Shown: one piece after another, positions 26,969 to 36,078 of the stretch | Numbering within the stretch: position 1 is the stretch's first letter | Layout: every line of letters begins with the position of its first letter | DNA from: Denitromonas sp. | Lineage (GTDB): Bacteria; Pseudomonadota; Gammaproteobacteria; Burkholderiales; Rhodocyclaceae | NCBI RefSeq assembly: GCF_034676725.1 | Contig: NZ_JAUCBR010000004.1 | Location: 387,501-451,500 of the forward strand | Direction of reading: 5' to 3' | DNA: 64,000 nucleotides | The notes under the pieces: generated by a model | Seen by the model: only the letters and a program-made list of their open reading frames with translations | What the model was told of the DNA's origin: nothing | Database searches by the model: none | Made by a program: the position numbers and the translations under genes

Positions 26969-28096
26969 TCAGCTCTTGCGCCACACCGTACGATTCACGT
27001 AGTCGGTGTAGCTGAGAACAACCCGCACGACCTGTTTGGACACCGGCCCCGCCTGATAGTCCGGCACCACCGGAATCGTGCGTCGCACGCGGTCATGCTG
27101 AGAGGTGATGACTTTCACCGCGTCCAGAACGGCTTCGCGCTTGAGACCACTCATGATCAGCGTGCCCTCATCCATGCCCTCGGGGCGCTCATGCGCGTTT
27201 CGCAGCGTCACCGCCGGCAAATTGAGCAGCGAGGCCTCTTCGGTAATCGTGCCACTGTCCGACAACACGCAAAAAGCAGACATCTGCAGCTTGATATAGT
27301 CGAGCAGGCCGAAAGGTTTGGTGAAACGGATCAATGGGTGGTCCAGCGTCTCTCCGAGTGCTTCCAAGCGCTTCCGGGTGCGAGGATGGGTAGAAACGAT
27401 CACGGGGAAGCCGTAGGTATCTGCGAGGCCACGCAAGGTGTCGAGCAGGTCGCGCAGGTTGTCCGGCGTATCGACATTCTCTTCACGATGCGCACTGACA
27501 ACAAAGAACCGACCGCTTTGCAAGGCCTCCCGCGCCAACACATCCGACGCTTCGATGCGCGGCATGTAATAGTTGAGCACCTCTTCCATGTGCGAGCCGG
27601 TCTTGATGATCGTCTCGGGCCGGATACCCTCGGCGATCAGATAGCGACGGGCGTGCTCGGTCAGCACCATGTTGATGTCTGAGAGATGGTCCAGCACCTT
27701 GCGGTTGAGCTCTTCGGGCACCCGCTGATCAAAGCACCGGTTACCCGCTTCCATATGAAAGACCGGAATCTTTCGTCGCTTGGCCGGGATAACCGCCAGG
27801 CAGGTGTTGGTATCGCCGTAGAGCATCAACGCGTCAGGTTTTTCGCGCTCGAACACCGCATCGGCCTTGGCAATCACCTCGGCAATGGTCTGGGCGGCGT
27901 TTTCGCCGGCCGCGCCGAGGAAGTGATCGGGCTTGCGGATTTCCAGGTCGTCGAAAAACACCTGGTTCAACTCGAAGTCATAGTTCTGCCCGGAGTGCAC
28001 CAGCACATGCTCGACCTGACGGTCGAGCTCGGCGATCACCCGGCTCATCTTGATCAGTTCAGGTCGGGTGCCGACCAGCGTCATGACCTTAAGCAC
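26969..28096 (-). CDS. wbjD: Non-hydrolysing UDP-HexNAc 2-epimerase (WbjD/CapG/FnlC-like)
   Basis: 375 aa GT-B-like epimerase. VMTLVGTRPELIKMSRVI, SGQNYDFELNQVFF, FHMEAGNRCFD, SAHREENVD and SDSGTITEEA. The NYDFELNQVFF block separates WbjD/FnlC-type enzymes, which act on UDP-6-deoxy-L-HexNAc, from WecB. Start is a GTG at 28096 overlapping the end of the capE frame; upstream ORF residues are not family-like. Last step of UDP-L-FucNAc or UDP-L-QuiNAc synthesis with the two genes upstream. Confidence 0.87.
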   Translation of the reverse strand: MLKVMTLVGTRPELIKMSRVIAELDRQVEHVLVHSGQNYDFELNQVFFDDLEIRKPDHFLGAAGENAAQTIAEVIAKADAVFEREKPDALMLYGDTNTCLAVIPAKRRKIPVFHMEAGNRCFDQRVPEELNRKVLDHLSDINMVLTEHARRYLIAEGIRPETIIKTGSHMEEVLNYYMPRIEASDVLAREALQSGRFFVVSAHREENVDTPDNLRDLLDTLRGLADTYGFPVIVSTHPRTRKRLEALGETLDHPLIRFTKPFGLLDYIKLQMSAFCVLSDSGTITEEASLLNLPAVTLRNAHERPEGMDEGTLIMSGLKREAVLDAVKVITSQHDRVRRTIPVVPDYQAGPVSKQVVRVVLSYTDYVNRTVWRKS

Positions 28097-29100
28097 GCAA
28101 CACCTCACGAATATAGTCAAGCGGCCGCAGCACATTCTTGACCCCGGCGACGTCGAGCCGCTCGGTATTATGGGAGGTGTAGTCGTCCAGCTCCGAAATG
28201 CGCCGTTCGCCTTCGACGAAATACTTCTTGTAGTTCAGGTCGCGATTGTCGGCCGGGATACGATAGTAGCGCCCCATGTCTTCCGCCTTGGCCATCTCTT
28301 CTCGCGACACCAGCGATTCGTAGAGTTTCTCGCCATGGCGTGTACCGATAATCTTGACCGGATTGTCCCTGCCCAACAGCTCTTTCAAGGCCTGCGCCAG
28401 ATCGCCCACTGTCGAGGCCGGCGCTTTCTGGATAAAGATGTCGCCCTGCTGGGCATGCTCGAATGCATGCAGCACCAGGTTCGACCGAATCCTCCAGCGA
28501 CATCAGGAAGCGGGTCATGCTCGGATCGGTCAGCGTCAGCGGCTCTCCTGCCCGCAACTGGTCAACAAACAGCGGAATCACCGAGCCACGCGACGCCATC
28601 ACGTTCCCGTAACGGGTGGCGCAGACCACCGTACCACCAGCCGGAATGGTACGCGACTTGGCCACCATCAGCTTTTCGGCCATCGCCTTCGAAATGCCCA
28701 TGGCGTTGATCGGATACACCGCCTTGTCGGTACTGAGCACCACCACCCGGCTGACCCCGCGCGCGATCGCCGCGTTCAGTACATTCTCGGTACCGAGCAC
28801 ATTGGTACGGACCGCTTCCATCGGGTAGAACTCGCAGGATGGCACCTGTTTGAGTGCCGCGGCATGGAACACATAGTCGACCCCGGTTATCGCCTGCGCG
28901 ACGCTGTCATAGTCACGCACGTCACCGATGTAAAACTTGACCTTATCGTTGGCCAGGGCAATGCGCATATCCTCCTGCTTCTTCTCGTCGCGTGAGAAGA
29001 TGCGTATTTCCTTCACCTCGGTGTCGAGAAACCGGGTAAGCACGGCATTGCCAAAGGACCCGGTTCCCCCGGAAATCATCAATACCTTGTCGTCGAACAT
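28089..29100 (-). pseudogene. capE: UDP-GlcNAc 5-inverting 4,6-dehydratase CapE/WbjB/FnlA, disrupted by a +1 frameshift
   Basis: The frame from 29100 reads through MFDDKVLMISGGTGSFGNAV, the S-DKAV-PINAMG-SKAMAEKL active-site region and DPSMTRFLMSLEDSVE, then diverges from the family. The family sequence resumes in another frame at HAFEHAQQGDIFIQKAP and continues to the natural end at 28089. Removing one T of the TT at 28480-28481 (plus strand) restores ...SVDLVLHAFEHA... and a 336-aa protein. Start has GGAAAGG upstream. The enzyme would begin UDP-L-FucNAc/L-QuiNAc synthesis. It may be a true recent knockout or a sequence error; the rest of the gene shows no decay. Confidence 0.9.
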
Positions 29101-29115
29101 GTTGTCCTTTCCACC

Positions 29116-29973
29116 TTACCGGTTTGCATGCATCCGTGCGACCAGCTCCGGCCACGGAGGCGAAGTGTACCCTGTCGCAGCAGAAAACAGGTGACCATTC
29201 AGGGAACGATCAATCACGAAATCATTATCCGGAACGATCTCTATGTCTTTCCCGTACTGATTGGCAACCAATCGCAGCAACTCGAGCTTCGAGATAGGTG
29301 CTGCGGCAACATGGTACAGGCCATGCAATGCCGGTTTCGGCAGCACGAAATCTTTCATGATCCGGGCGAGTTCGACGGTCGGCAAGCCGGAGAAAACAGC
29401 TCGCGCAAATCCCTTCACACTTCCGCTCTGGGACAAGAACCAATCGACCAAGGCATAGTTGCTGTTCAGCTCATGTCCGATGATCGAGGTGCGCAGCGTC
29501 ACGGCATGAGCTTGATCGTGAATCTCGCCAATGTACTTGGACTTTCCGTACAGGTCTTCGGCATCGGACATGTCGCTTTCGACATAGCCCCCCTTACGAC
29601 CGGAAAACACACAATCGGTGCTCACATGAATGAGACGTGCGCCGACAAGGTCGCACAATACGGACAGCCGATGAGGCAAGATGGAATTGACCGGCAGCGC
29701 CGACAACGGATTTTTTGCGTCTGCAAGTTGCTTGATCAGCCCGATGCAATTGATGACGACGTCAGGGCGAGCCCTCGCGAGAACAGTACAAAGGACGTCG
29801 TGATCCAGGACATCGATGTTCTCCAGAAGGCGGTGCTGCGCAGAACGTATGAAGGCGCGTTTTCCCGAAGCGCTGCGCAACGTCCCCCAGGTTTCGAATT
29901 TCGCATCACCATCGAATACACGAAATACGGCATTGCCGAGCATGCCAGTTACGCCAAGCACCAGAACTCTCAT
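29116..29973 (-). CDS. RmlD-like SDR reductase (WbvR/FnlB-type step)
   Basis: 285 aa. NAD(P) loop VLGVTGMLGNAV, STDCVFSGRKGGY and catalytic YGKSKYIGE resemble dTDP-4-dehydrorhamnose reductase, but the setting between capE and wbuB genes points to reduction of the 4-keto-L-sugar made by CapE. It lacks the C-terminal cupin of CapF/WbjC, so it resembles the RmlD-type WbvR of Vibrio cholerae O37 (L-QuiNAc pathway) more than CapF. The ATG overlaps the wbuB stop (ATGA). Confidence 0.82.
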   Translation of the reverse strand: MRVLVLGVTGMLGNAVFRVFDGDAKFETWGTLRSASGKRAFIRSAQHRLLENIDVLDHDVLCTVLARARPDVVINCIGLIKQLADAKNPLSALPVNSILPHRLSVLCDLVGARLIHVSTDCVFSGRKGGYVESDMSDAEDLYGKSKYIGEIHDQAHAVTLRTSIIGHELNSNYALVDWFLSQSGSVKGFARAVFSGLPTVELARIMKDFVLPKPALHGLYHVAAAPISKLELLRLVANQYGKDIEIVPDNDFVIDRSLNGHLFSAATGYTSPPWPELVARMHANR

Positions 29974-31220
29974 CGCGACGATGCCCCCCGTTGCGCCGAT
30001 AGTGCCTCCAGCCGGGCGATCAGATCATCCGTCAGCCCGGCAAGACCGAAATGCTTTTCAGCATAGCGGCGGCCATTTTCACCCATTACTCGCCTTACAT
30101 CGTCATCCAGCCCACAGATATGAATGACGGCGTCGGCGAGCGCCTCGCTGTCGCCCGCCGGACACGCCACTCCTGCTTTCGCCTCGACGACGACGCGCGC
30201 TCCCTCACCATTGAGCGACGCGATAATCGGCTTTCCTGCCGCCAGGTAGCCCGGCACCTTGCTCGGGATCGTCTGCGCGAAAATCGGTTCATCGCGCAGA
30301 CTCACCAGAAGTGCGGAGGCCGACGCGAAAATTGACATCATTGCCGAGGACGGGAAACGCCCCGGCAGCGAGACATTCTTCAGCCCCCTTCGCTCCACCT
30401 CCTCGGCAAGCCACTCCGACAAACTGCCGCTTCCCACTATGAAGAAGCGAATCAACCGGCCTCGCGCCGAAACGCGCTCCGCCGCGTCCAGTATCGTGTC
30501 CAGCGACTGCGCGGTACCCAGGTTTCCAGCAAAGACAACTGACGACGCTGATGCGATCTCGGCAACCAGGGCGCTCAAGTCCGGCGAGGGCGTACTAGCG
30601 CCGAGGGGCTCCTCGACAAACGGGTTCGGATAATAGGCGATGCACCCCTTCGAGGGCGCCAGGCGTCGAATGGGCTCCCGAAACGCTTGCGACGGAATGA
30701 GTATCAAGTCGGTATGTCGATAAATGTATCGCACCACCGACCCGACTAGACCAAGCATCACCTTGTTGCGCACGAAACCGGTCGCGGACAAGCTTTCCGG
30801 CCACAAATCCTGAACCCACACGACCAGCGGCGCGCGCTTCCACCAGGAAAGAAACACAGCAGGCAATGCCTGCAGAAGGGGCGATGGGGCATACACAAAG
30901 ACTGCGTCGTACTGGGCACCCCGCAGCATCCACGGGCCCACGAGTGAGGCACTGGCCAGGAAAGACAGGTAATTCACCGCTAGCCTGAGTCCGGATTTAA
31001 CACCACGCGGCACGAGCGGAACACGCAAGATCTCGATACCACTTAGCATTTCCCTACTGGTGCGCCACGCGGCGTAGCCTGGGAAGACAATACCGTCAGG
31101 ATAGTTCGGTTGTCCGGTCAAGACGGTGACGGCGATGCCGCGCTCTTGCATCGACCGCGCGAGGGCGTTGATGCCGAAGCTCTCCGGCCAGAAATACTGA
31201 CTGAAGATTAAGACCCGCAT
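29970..31220 (-). CDS. wbuB: GT4 glycosyltransferase, WbuB-like (L-fucosamine/L-quinovosamine transferase)
   Basis: 416 aa GT-B enzyme: MRVLIFSQYFWPESFGIN at the N-terminus, VVWVQDLWPESL, and donor-site SKVPGYLAAGKPII. The combination QYFWPE / QDLWPESL is typical of WbuB, which adds L-FucNAc in E. coli O26. Its place beside the L-HexNAc genes fits. The stop overlaps the downstream SDR start and the gene follows wzy by 1 base, so the set is tightly coupled. Confidence 0.84.
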   Translation of the reverse strand: MRVLIFSQYFWPESFGINALARSMQERGIAVTVLTGQPNYPDGIVFPGYAAWRTSREMLSGIEILRVPLVPRGVKSGLRLAVNYLSFLASASLVGPWMLRGAQYDAVFVYAPSPLLQALPAVFLSWWKRAPLVVWVQDLWPESLSATGFVRNKVMLGLVGSVVRYIYRHTDLILIPSQAFREPIRRLAPSKGCIAYYPNPFVEEPLGASTPSPDLSALVAEIASASSVVFAGNLGTAQSLDTILDAAERVSARGRLIRFFIVGSGSLSEWLAEEVERRGLKNVSLPGRFPSSAMMSIFASASALLVSLRDEPIFAQTIPSKVPGYLAAGKPIIASLNGEGARVVVEAKAGVACPAGDSEALADAVIHICGLDDDVRRVMGENGRRYAEKHFGLAGLTDDLIARLEALSAQRGASSR

Positions 31221-31221
31221 A

Positions 31222-32556
31222 CTACCCTCCTGTCGCCTTCGGTAAGCGTATCGCTAGTCTCGAGCGCACCAGAAAAATGACGAACGCCAACCCGGTGAAC
31301 AGCCAGACTGGGAACACTTGAAACCGCATGACGAGGCCAGTCAGCAGGCAATAAAGCAGCAGCCCAAGCGAATAGGCGCTTGCAGGCCCCGGACGCGCCC
31401 AACACAGATACATCGCTCTTGCTAGAATAAGCGCTGCTACTAAAAACACCGCCATTTGACCGACCCAACCTGTATCCTGATACAGGACCAACCATCCCGC
31501 ATCCATTCCTTCTCCGATGAAGCGACCTTCGATTGAGATCTCAACTTCCGGGGGAACATCGACACCCTGGTCGAAAAACCGCAATACATAGTTGGCCAAA
31601 TGCAAGGGCGCCTCCGCAAAACGCTCGCCAAGCACAGTGATCGCCCTCCAGTGCGGGTTGCTATCAAACAAAGCGGATACTGTATAGACGATCAAAATAG
31701 TGGCCGGCAATACTACAAGCGGAGCCCACTGCCTACGCCCTCTTGTCAGCGCAGCCGATAATACAAGCACTCCCAGAAGCAAAGCCGCTGAACTTCTGGA
31801 GCCAGACAAGTAGACAGCACACGAAGCCAGCATCATCCCTAATAGCAACGAACGGCGCCGATCCCAGTGCGCATGCATGCCATAGGCGCTGGCGATATAA
31901 ACAAACGAAGCCCAGAATCCAAACAGATTTGGATTGAACAATACAGAGCTAGCTCTATACACAACTTCACCAGAACTATTTTGGAACCAAGACCACGATT
32001 GATAGCTCCACACTTCGTATGCAGCGATAGCAACTATTACACCCAAAACAAACAGACTAATCCCGAGCCAACTAAAGTTAAGAGTTAGATTTCCAGATAA
32101 TGATAGATACGCCAACATCACCAGCAACAGCATCGCCATGACTGACATTACATTTATCAGCTGACTTCGATCCCCTGCACGATAGTTCAGCAAGTAACCG
32201 ACGAGTAGAGCCACCATCACAAATATTATAAACAGAGCCACTCTCCTACTCTTACCTTTGTCACCAATCCCCATAGAATAGGCTTCGTACGCTCGCTGAC
32301 CCAGTATGCCGAACGCAACAATCAATACGGCTAGGGTAGAAAAGGATGCAAGCAGTCCACTTCCCTCATTGTGCATGGTGGTCAGTAGGCGACTGGAATC
32401 GCTACTCAACAACGCGAATACGGCAAAGCTATAGTGAAACGTACCACATACAAAGAGGGCCATCATTAATGATAGGCTGTCCCGCCGATGCCTCAGAATC
32501 GAAAGCAAACCGATTGAGATAAACACATTGACTAGCTCGAAGGGATTGAGGTTCAT
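31222..32556 (-). CDS. wzy: Putative O-antigen polymerase (Wzy-like)
   Basis: 444 aa, about 11-12 hydrophobic segments and one large extracytoplasmic loop near residues 290-345 containing HWRAITVLGERFAEAP. A conserved SGSRSSAALLL block matches the Wzy_C/O-antigen ligase-polymerase superfamily. Wzy proteins are too variable for a specific linkage call; the assignment rests on topology, this motif and location inside a wzx-containing cluster. Clearly AT-richer than the genes outside 31-42.5 kb. Confidence 0.75.
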   Translation of the reverse strand: MNLNPFELVNVFISIGLLSILRHRRDSLSLMMALFVCGTFHYSFAVFALLSSDSSRLLTTMHNEGSGLLASFSTLAVLIVAFGILGQRAYEAYSMGIGDKGKSRRVALFIIFVMVALLVGYLLNYRAGDRSQLINVMSVMAMLLLVMLAYLSLSGNLTLNFSWLGISLFVLGVIVAIAAYEVWSYQSWSWFQNSSGEVVYRASSVLFNPNLFGFWASFVYIASAYGMHAHWDRRRSLLLGMMLASCAVYLSGSRSSAALLLGVLVLSAALTRGRRQWAPLVVLPATILIVYTVSALFDSNPHWRAITVLGERFAEAPLHLANYVLRFFDQGVDVPPEVEISIEGRFIGEGMDAGWLVLYQDTGWVGQMAVFLVAALILARAMYLCWARPGPASAYSLGLLLYCLLTGLVMRFQVFPVWLFTGLAFVIFLVRSRLAIRLPKATGG

Positions 32557-32558
32557 AC

Positions 32559-33614
32559 CTACTCGTCGCGACCAACGACTCTATGGAGAAACCGTGCAGC
32601 ATTGAGCAAAGGCAGCGCAGGTTCATCCAGCCCCATATGCCGCTTCACGGCACGGGCAATCGAGAGCGGCGAGCCAGGATCAAAACTCTGCTCGGGATCG
32701 AGTACGTCGCGCACATAGTCCGCCTCGGCTGCCAGCACCGGAAGCCCGACCTGTCGCGCCTCCACTAGCGGCAGGCCAAACGATTCAAAGGTGGACGGAT
32801 AGATTACAGCAGCTGCCTTGGAATAAAGCGCAAGCACCTCCTTGTGCGTCAGTTCGCCGACATTGCTCACCTTGATCGCGCGCAGTTGTATCAGGGATTC
32901 GATTTCATCGCAGAGCGATGCGAAACGACATGCATCCAATGTCACGCACAAGGAAGGGAACAAGCCCTCCTCGGCCAGTAGGCTCCAAGCTGCGAACAAA
33001 CAACGATGGTTCTTGTGTGGATCGCCAGTAGCGACGTAGATAAAGTCATATACCTTGTTCTCGCTGGACCGAGATACTGTCGCGCCGCGCGAATAACCTC
33101 CTGATTTAGCGCTGAAGGGCAACATCCGCACAGTAGCTCTGCCTGAACTCCTACGCATCAGCAAGCCTTGCATCGTCGGCGTCTGCACGATGAACTCGTC
33201 AACATTCGACATCCGCGCAGACAGCCACAGGCGCTCGACAGCCAGACGCCAGCGCACCCACAGCGGAAAAGCCGTCAGATCTGCGTCGTCAACCAAATAG
33301 CGATTTTGTAGGAAGACTACACAACGGGCGGAAAGCCTGAACAAAGGAGGGAGGTTACCGAAACAAAACACGGTATCCCCCGGCATGGCCATCCGGGCTA
33401 GCCATTTTTCGGCACTAAGCCGGTGAAATAGTGTGGGCGGCACCCTTCTGATCGCCAAATTCTCTGGCATGCCTTCCGGCAATATCATACGACTGTCCAG
33501 CAGACAGACCGTTTCCGGATAGACTTCCAAGGCCCGCAGAATGCCACTGAGCAAGGACCGGCCTCCCCCTTGGTGAACATTAGTCGCATGGATATAGAGC
33601 TTGCTAGTTCGCAT
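32559..33614 (-). CDS. GT4-like glycosyltransferase
   Basis: 351 aa. GT-B C-terminal half with FIYVATGDPHKNHRCLF and YPSTFESFGLPLVEARQVG, the EX7E-type donor motif. The N-terminal half is less conserved (NVHQGGGRSLLSGIL). Start placed at 33614; the ORF continues upstream into the WbsX gene without family similarity. Transfers an unidentified sugar during O-unit assembly. Confidence 0.8.
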   Translation of the reverse strand: MRTSKLYIHATNVHQGGGRSLLSGILRALEVYPETVCLLDSRMILPEGMPENLAIRRVPPTLFHRLSAEKWLARMAMPGDTVFCFGNLPPLFRLSARCVVFLQNRYLVDDADLTAFPLWVRWRLAVERLWLSARMSNVDEFIVQTPTMQGLLMRRSSGRATVRMLPFSAKSGGYSRGATVSRSSENKVYDFIYVATGDPHKNHRCLFAAWSLLAEEGLFPSLCVTLDACRFASLCDEIESLIQLRAIKVSNVGELTHKEVLALYSKAAAVIYPSTFESFGLPLVEARQVGLPVLAAEADYVRDVLDPEQSFDPGSPLSIARAVKRHMGLDEPALPLLNAARFLHRVVGRDE

Positions 33615-33631
33615 GGCGGACTGGGCTGTAC

Positions 33632-34729
33632 TCAATCCCGCCAGAGCGCGCGACGTAGCGCTTGCAGGTACGCATGCCCCCAGCGAGTATCCGGCTCTAT
33701 GTAATTGCCCTCCGCCCATTCGTTCCAGGATTTTAAGAACACAATGCGGTGCTCATCATCGCGCGCGCGAAGAGCAGCAACAGCATCCTTCACATGCCTC
33801 TCAAACAAGTCAGGATTGGAGCCCGTCAATACTAGCCCCTTCCTCCCAGAACGCGGCGAGTGATCCCAATTGGGGTACACACAAGGATACGCGTCGAACT
33901 GAAACTTTGACAGATCGGGGACCAGATGCTGTATAGCCTCCCTGTATTCGATGATGCGCGGCCCCCCGAGACTGACCTTCTTGCTGACCCCCCAGAACAA
34001 CCACTGCGCCTTGTTAAGCATGGCGTTCTTCGTCGTTATTACACCCAGGGTCGAAACGACCGCTCCATCCAGCCCTAGCGCCGCCGCATCCTCGAAATCC
34101 AGCATATTATTTCCAAGGATGTATAGTCCTTTGAGGCCGGCCTGGTGCGCCCACTCACGCCAACGATCGAGTTGACGCTCCGCATCTGGCAGTTTCAGTG
34201 GCTTATAGATGAATAACAGCGGCCTACCATCCACCGTGATATAGCGATGGTCGCCAAAAGCCTTCAGGAGGTAATCAAAATGCGCGCGATCGTCAGCTTC
34301 TCCTGGATAAGTCTGCTCCATCAACATACGACGTGGTTCGTTGTTCCACACACCGGTCCATGATTCGTTCGCCCAGCCAAGACAGAAGGGAAAATTGGGC
34401 TCCCCTGATGCAAGAACTTCGTTGAAGGGCCGTTCCAACAGCCGACGGCCACCGAACCAATAGTGCCAGTAGCAAAACCCCTCCACCCCATAGTTCGCAG
34501 CCATCTCGGCTTGAGCAGCACGAACCTCGGGAAGCCTTAGGTCGTAGAAACCCAAGTCCGCGGGCAAGTGCGGTTGCTCATGACCCTTAAATAATGGCTT
34601 GGCTCTTGCAACATTCGTCCATTCAGTAAAGCCCTTTCCCCACCATTCATCATTCTCTCGTATAGGATGAAACTGTGGCAGGTAAAAAGCAATTACCCGA
34701 GCTTTTCTTCGATCGACTTCATTACTCAT
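33632..34729 (-). CDS. WbsX-like protein (GH99-like domain) of polysaccharide cluster
   Basis: 365 aa. Signature blocks: IAFYLPQFHPIRENDEWWG, GKGFTEWTNV, GFCYWHYWFGG, ANESWTGVWNNEP, FLKSWNEWAEGNYIEPD. These define the WbsX family found in O-antigen and rhamnan clusters; the fold resembles GH99 endo-mannanases. It is annotated either as a glycosyltransferase or a glycosidase in such clusters, and the activity is not settled by sequence. No signal peptide is seen, so it should act in the cytoplasm. Confidence 0.87.
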   Translation of the reverse strand: MSNEVDRRKARVIAFYLPQFHPIRENDEWWGKGFTEWTNVARAKPLFKGHEQPHLPADLGFYDLRLPEVRAAQAEMAANYGVEGFCYWHYWFGGRRLLERPFNEVLASGEPNFPFCLGWANESWTGVWNNEPRRMLMEQTYPGEADDRAHFDYLLKAFGDHRYITVDGRPLLFIYKPLKLPDAERQLDRWREWAHQAGLKGLYILGNNMLDFEDAAALGLDGAVVSTLGVITTKNAMLNKAQWLFWGVSKKVSLGGPRIIEYREAIQHLVPDLSKFQFDAYPCVYPNWDHSPRSGRKGLVLTGSNPDLFERHVKDAVAALRARDDEHRIVFLKSWNEWAEGNYIEPDTRWGHAYLQALRRALWRD

Positions 34730-34742
34730 ATGAATTCGGCGT

Positions 34743-35984
34743 TCAATTTACGGTCACGACATCGAGGCTTGGTAGCGGGAACACCAGTTTCATACCGGAC
34801 AATTTCTTGTTAGAAATGAAGAACGTCCGAAAATGCCAAGGCAGGACTATCATGTAATCTGGTTTTTTCGCCAGCAGTTCTTGCTCGGATACAATCGGGA
34901 TCCAGGTACCCGGCGTATAGCAGCCGAACTTCTCTGGGTTGACCTCACCCACACAATCCACCTGCTTGGTTGTAAGCCCACAGTACTGCAACAAAACGTT
35001 GCCCTTGGTCGAGGCGCCAAGCACAGCTACGCTCTTCTCCTCTGCGCGCGCTTTTTCGATAAAAGCAAGCAACTCCTGTCGCGAACGTTCTACACGCTCC
35101 GCAAACTCTTGATAAGGCTTCAGGCTGTCCAGCCCCCTTGATTGCTCATCATCAAGGATATGCTGCACCGAGGGAACAATGGTCGAATCACCGCGGGCCT
35201 TCTCCACCGTCACGGAAAAGCTTCCGCCGTTAATATCGTTAAACTCGACATCGACGATACGGAAACCGACACGGTCGGTCATCCACTTGATCTGGCGCAG
35301 AGCATAGAACTCGAGATGTTCATGACACACTGTGTCATACGAATTCGTATCCAGCATGGTCGGCATGTAGCTCTGCTCGAACACCCAAATACCATCGTCT
35401 GACAATACCTCGTAGATCTGACGCATGAAGCCCATCGGGTCTTCCAGATCGTAGAACATCGAGAACGAGGTGACCACTTTTGCCTTCTTGCCGGGAAAGC
35501 GCTCCTGAACCAGCGCTGCCGAGAAAAAATCAGGAATCAGCTGGATATGCGAGGGATAGTACCTGTGAAACTTGATGCCGGTCGGGTCGACGCCCACAAG
35601 TATAGGGCCGCTCGCCGGATAGGCCTGTAGCGTGGTGCTGTCGTTACTGCCGATGTCGATAACCAAGTCGCCTGCCTGCAATGTCACCAGCCCAAGGATG
35701 CGCATCACTTTGTTCTTCAGATGAGCAACCATACTGGCGTTCAGGCCGGAACGGTAACCGTAGTTGTCTCCGTACATCTCGCCCAGATCATAAGAGTGCT
35801 CCATCTGCAGCAGGCCGCAGACATCATCCTCGCCAGTACACTTCACCAGGTGAAGCGGACCAGTTGTGACCTTGGCCCCTTCTTTCCGCGGAAACACGCC
35901 AGTCAGCATCTGCTCGCCCAGATCCAGTACGCGCTCAAGATGAGTATTGCCGCAAATTCTACATTTCTCGACTTTTTTGTACAT
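34743..35984 (-). CDS. SAM-dependent C-methyltransferase (NDP-sugar C-methyltransferase family)
   Basis: 413 aa. Three-part plan of TylC3-like sugar C-methyltransferases: N-terminal zinc-binding segment CRICGNTHL with Leu-Gly-Glu and further Cys, central SAM domain (VIDIGSNDSTTL; VTSFSMFYDLEDP), and a C-terminal Rossmann-like domain (VAVLGASTKGNVLLQYCG). The EHLEFYAL block with His is a family active-site feature. It would place a branch methyl on a keto-sugar, predicting a C-methylated residue in the polymer. GGAG is 8 bases before the ATG. The 94 bases to the next gene are noncoding. Confidence 0.86.
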   Translation of the reverse strand: MYKKVEKCRICGNTHLERVLDLGEQMLTGVFPRKEGAKVTTGPLHLVKCTGEDDVCGLLQMEHSYDLGEMYGDNYGYRSGLNASMVAHLKNKVMRILGLVTLQAGDLVIDIGSNDSTTLQAYPASGPILVGVDPTGIKFHRYYPSHIQLIPDFFSAALVQERFPGKKAKVVTSFSMFYDLEDPMGFMRQIYEVLSDDGIWVFEQSYMPTMLDTNSYDTVCHEHLEFYALRQIKWMTDRVGFRIVDVEFNDINGGSFSVTVEKARGDSTIVPSVQHILDDEQSRGLDSLKPYQEFAERVERSRQELLAFIEKARAEEKSVAVLGASTKGNVLLQYCGLTTKQVDCVGEVNPEKFGCYTPGTWIPIVSEQELLAKKPDYMIVLPWHFRTFFISNKKLSGMKLVFPLPSLDVVTVN

Positions 35985-36078
35985 TTGGTTGACTCCATTT
36001 CGTTGTTCTTGTCCGAAAGCGGCATCGCCCCTTCTGCAGCATGAAACGTTGCGCTCGCCCCGATTCAGTCCAACGCGG

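Noticed and set aside
28470..28490. Programmed ribosomal frameshift in capE
   Set aside because: No slippery heptamer or following structure, and the family is not known to use frameshifting; an indel is simpler. The same reasoning was applied to thiC at 60515-60530.
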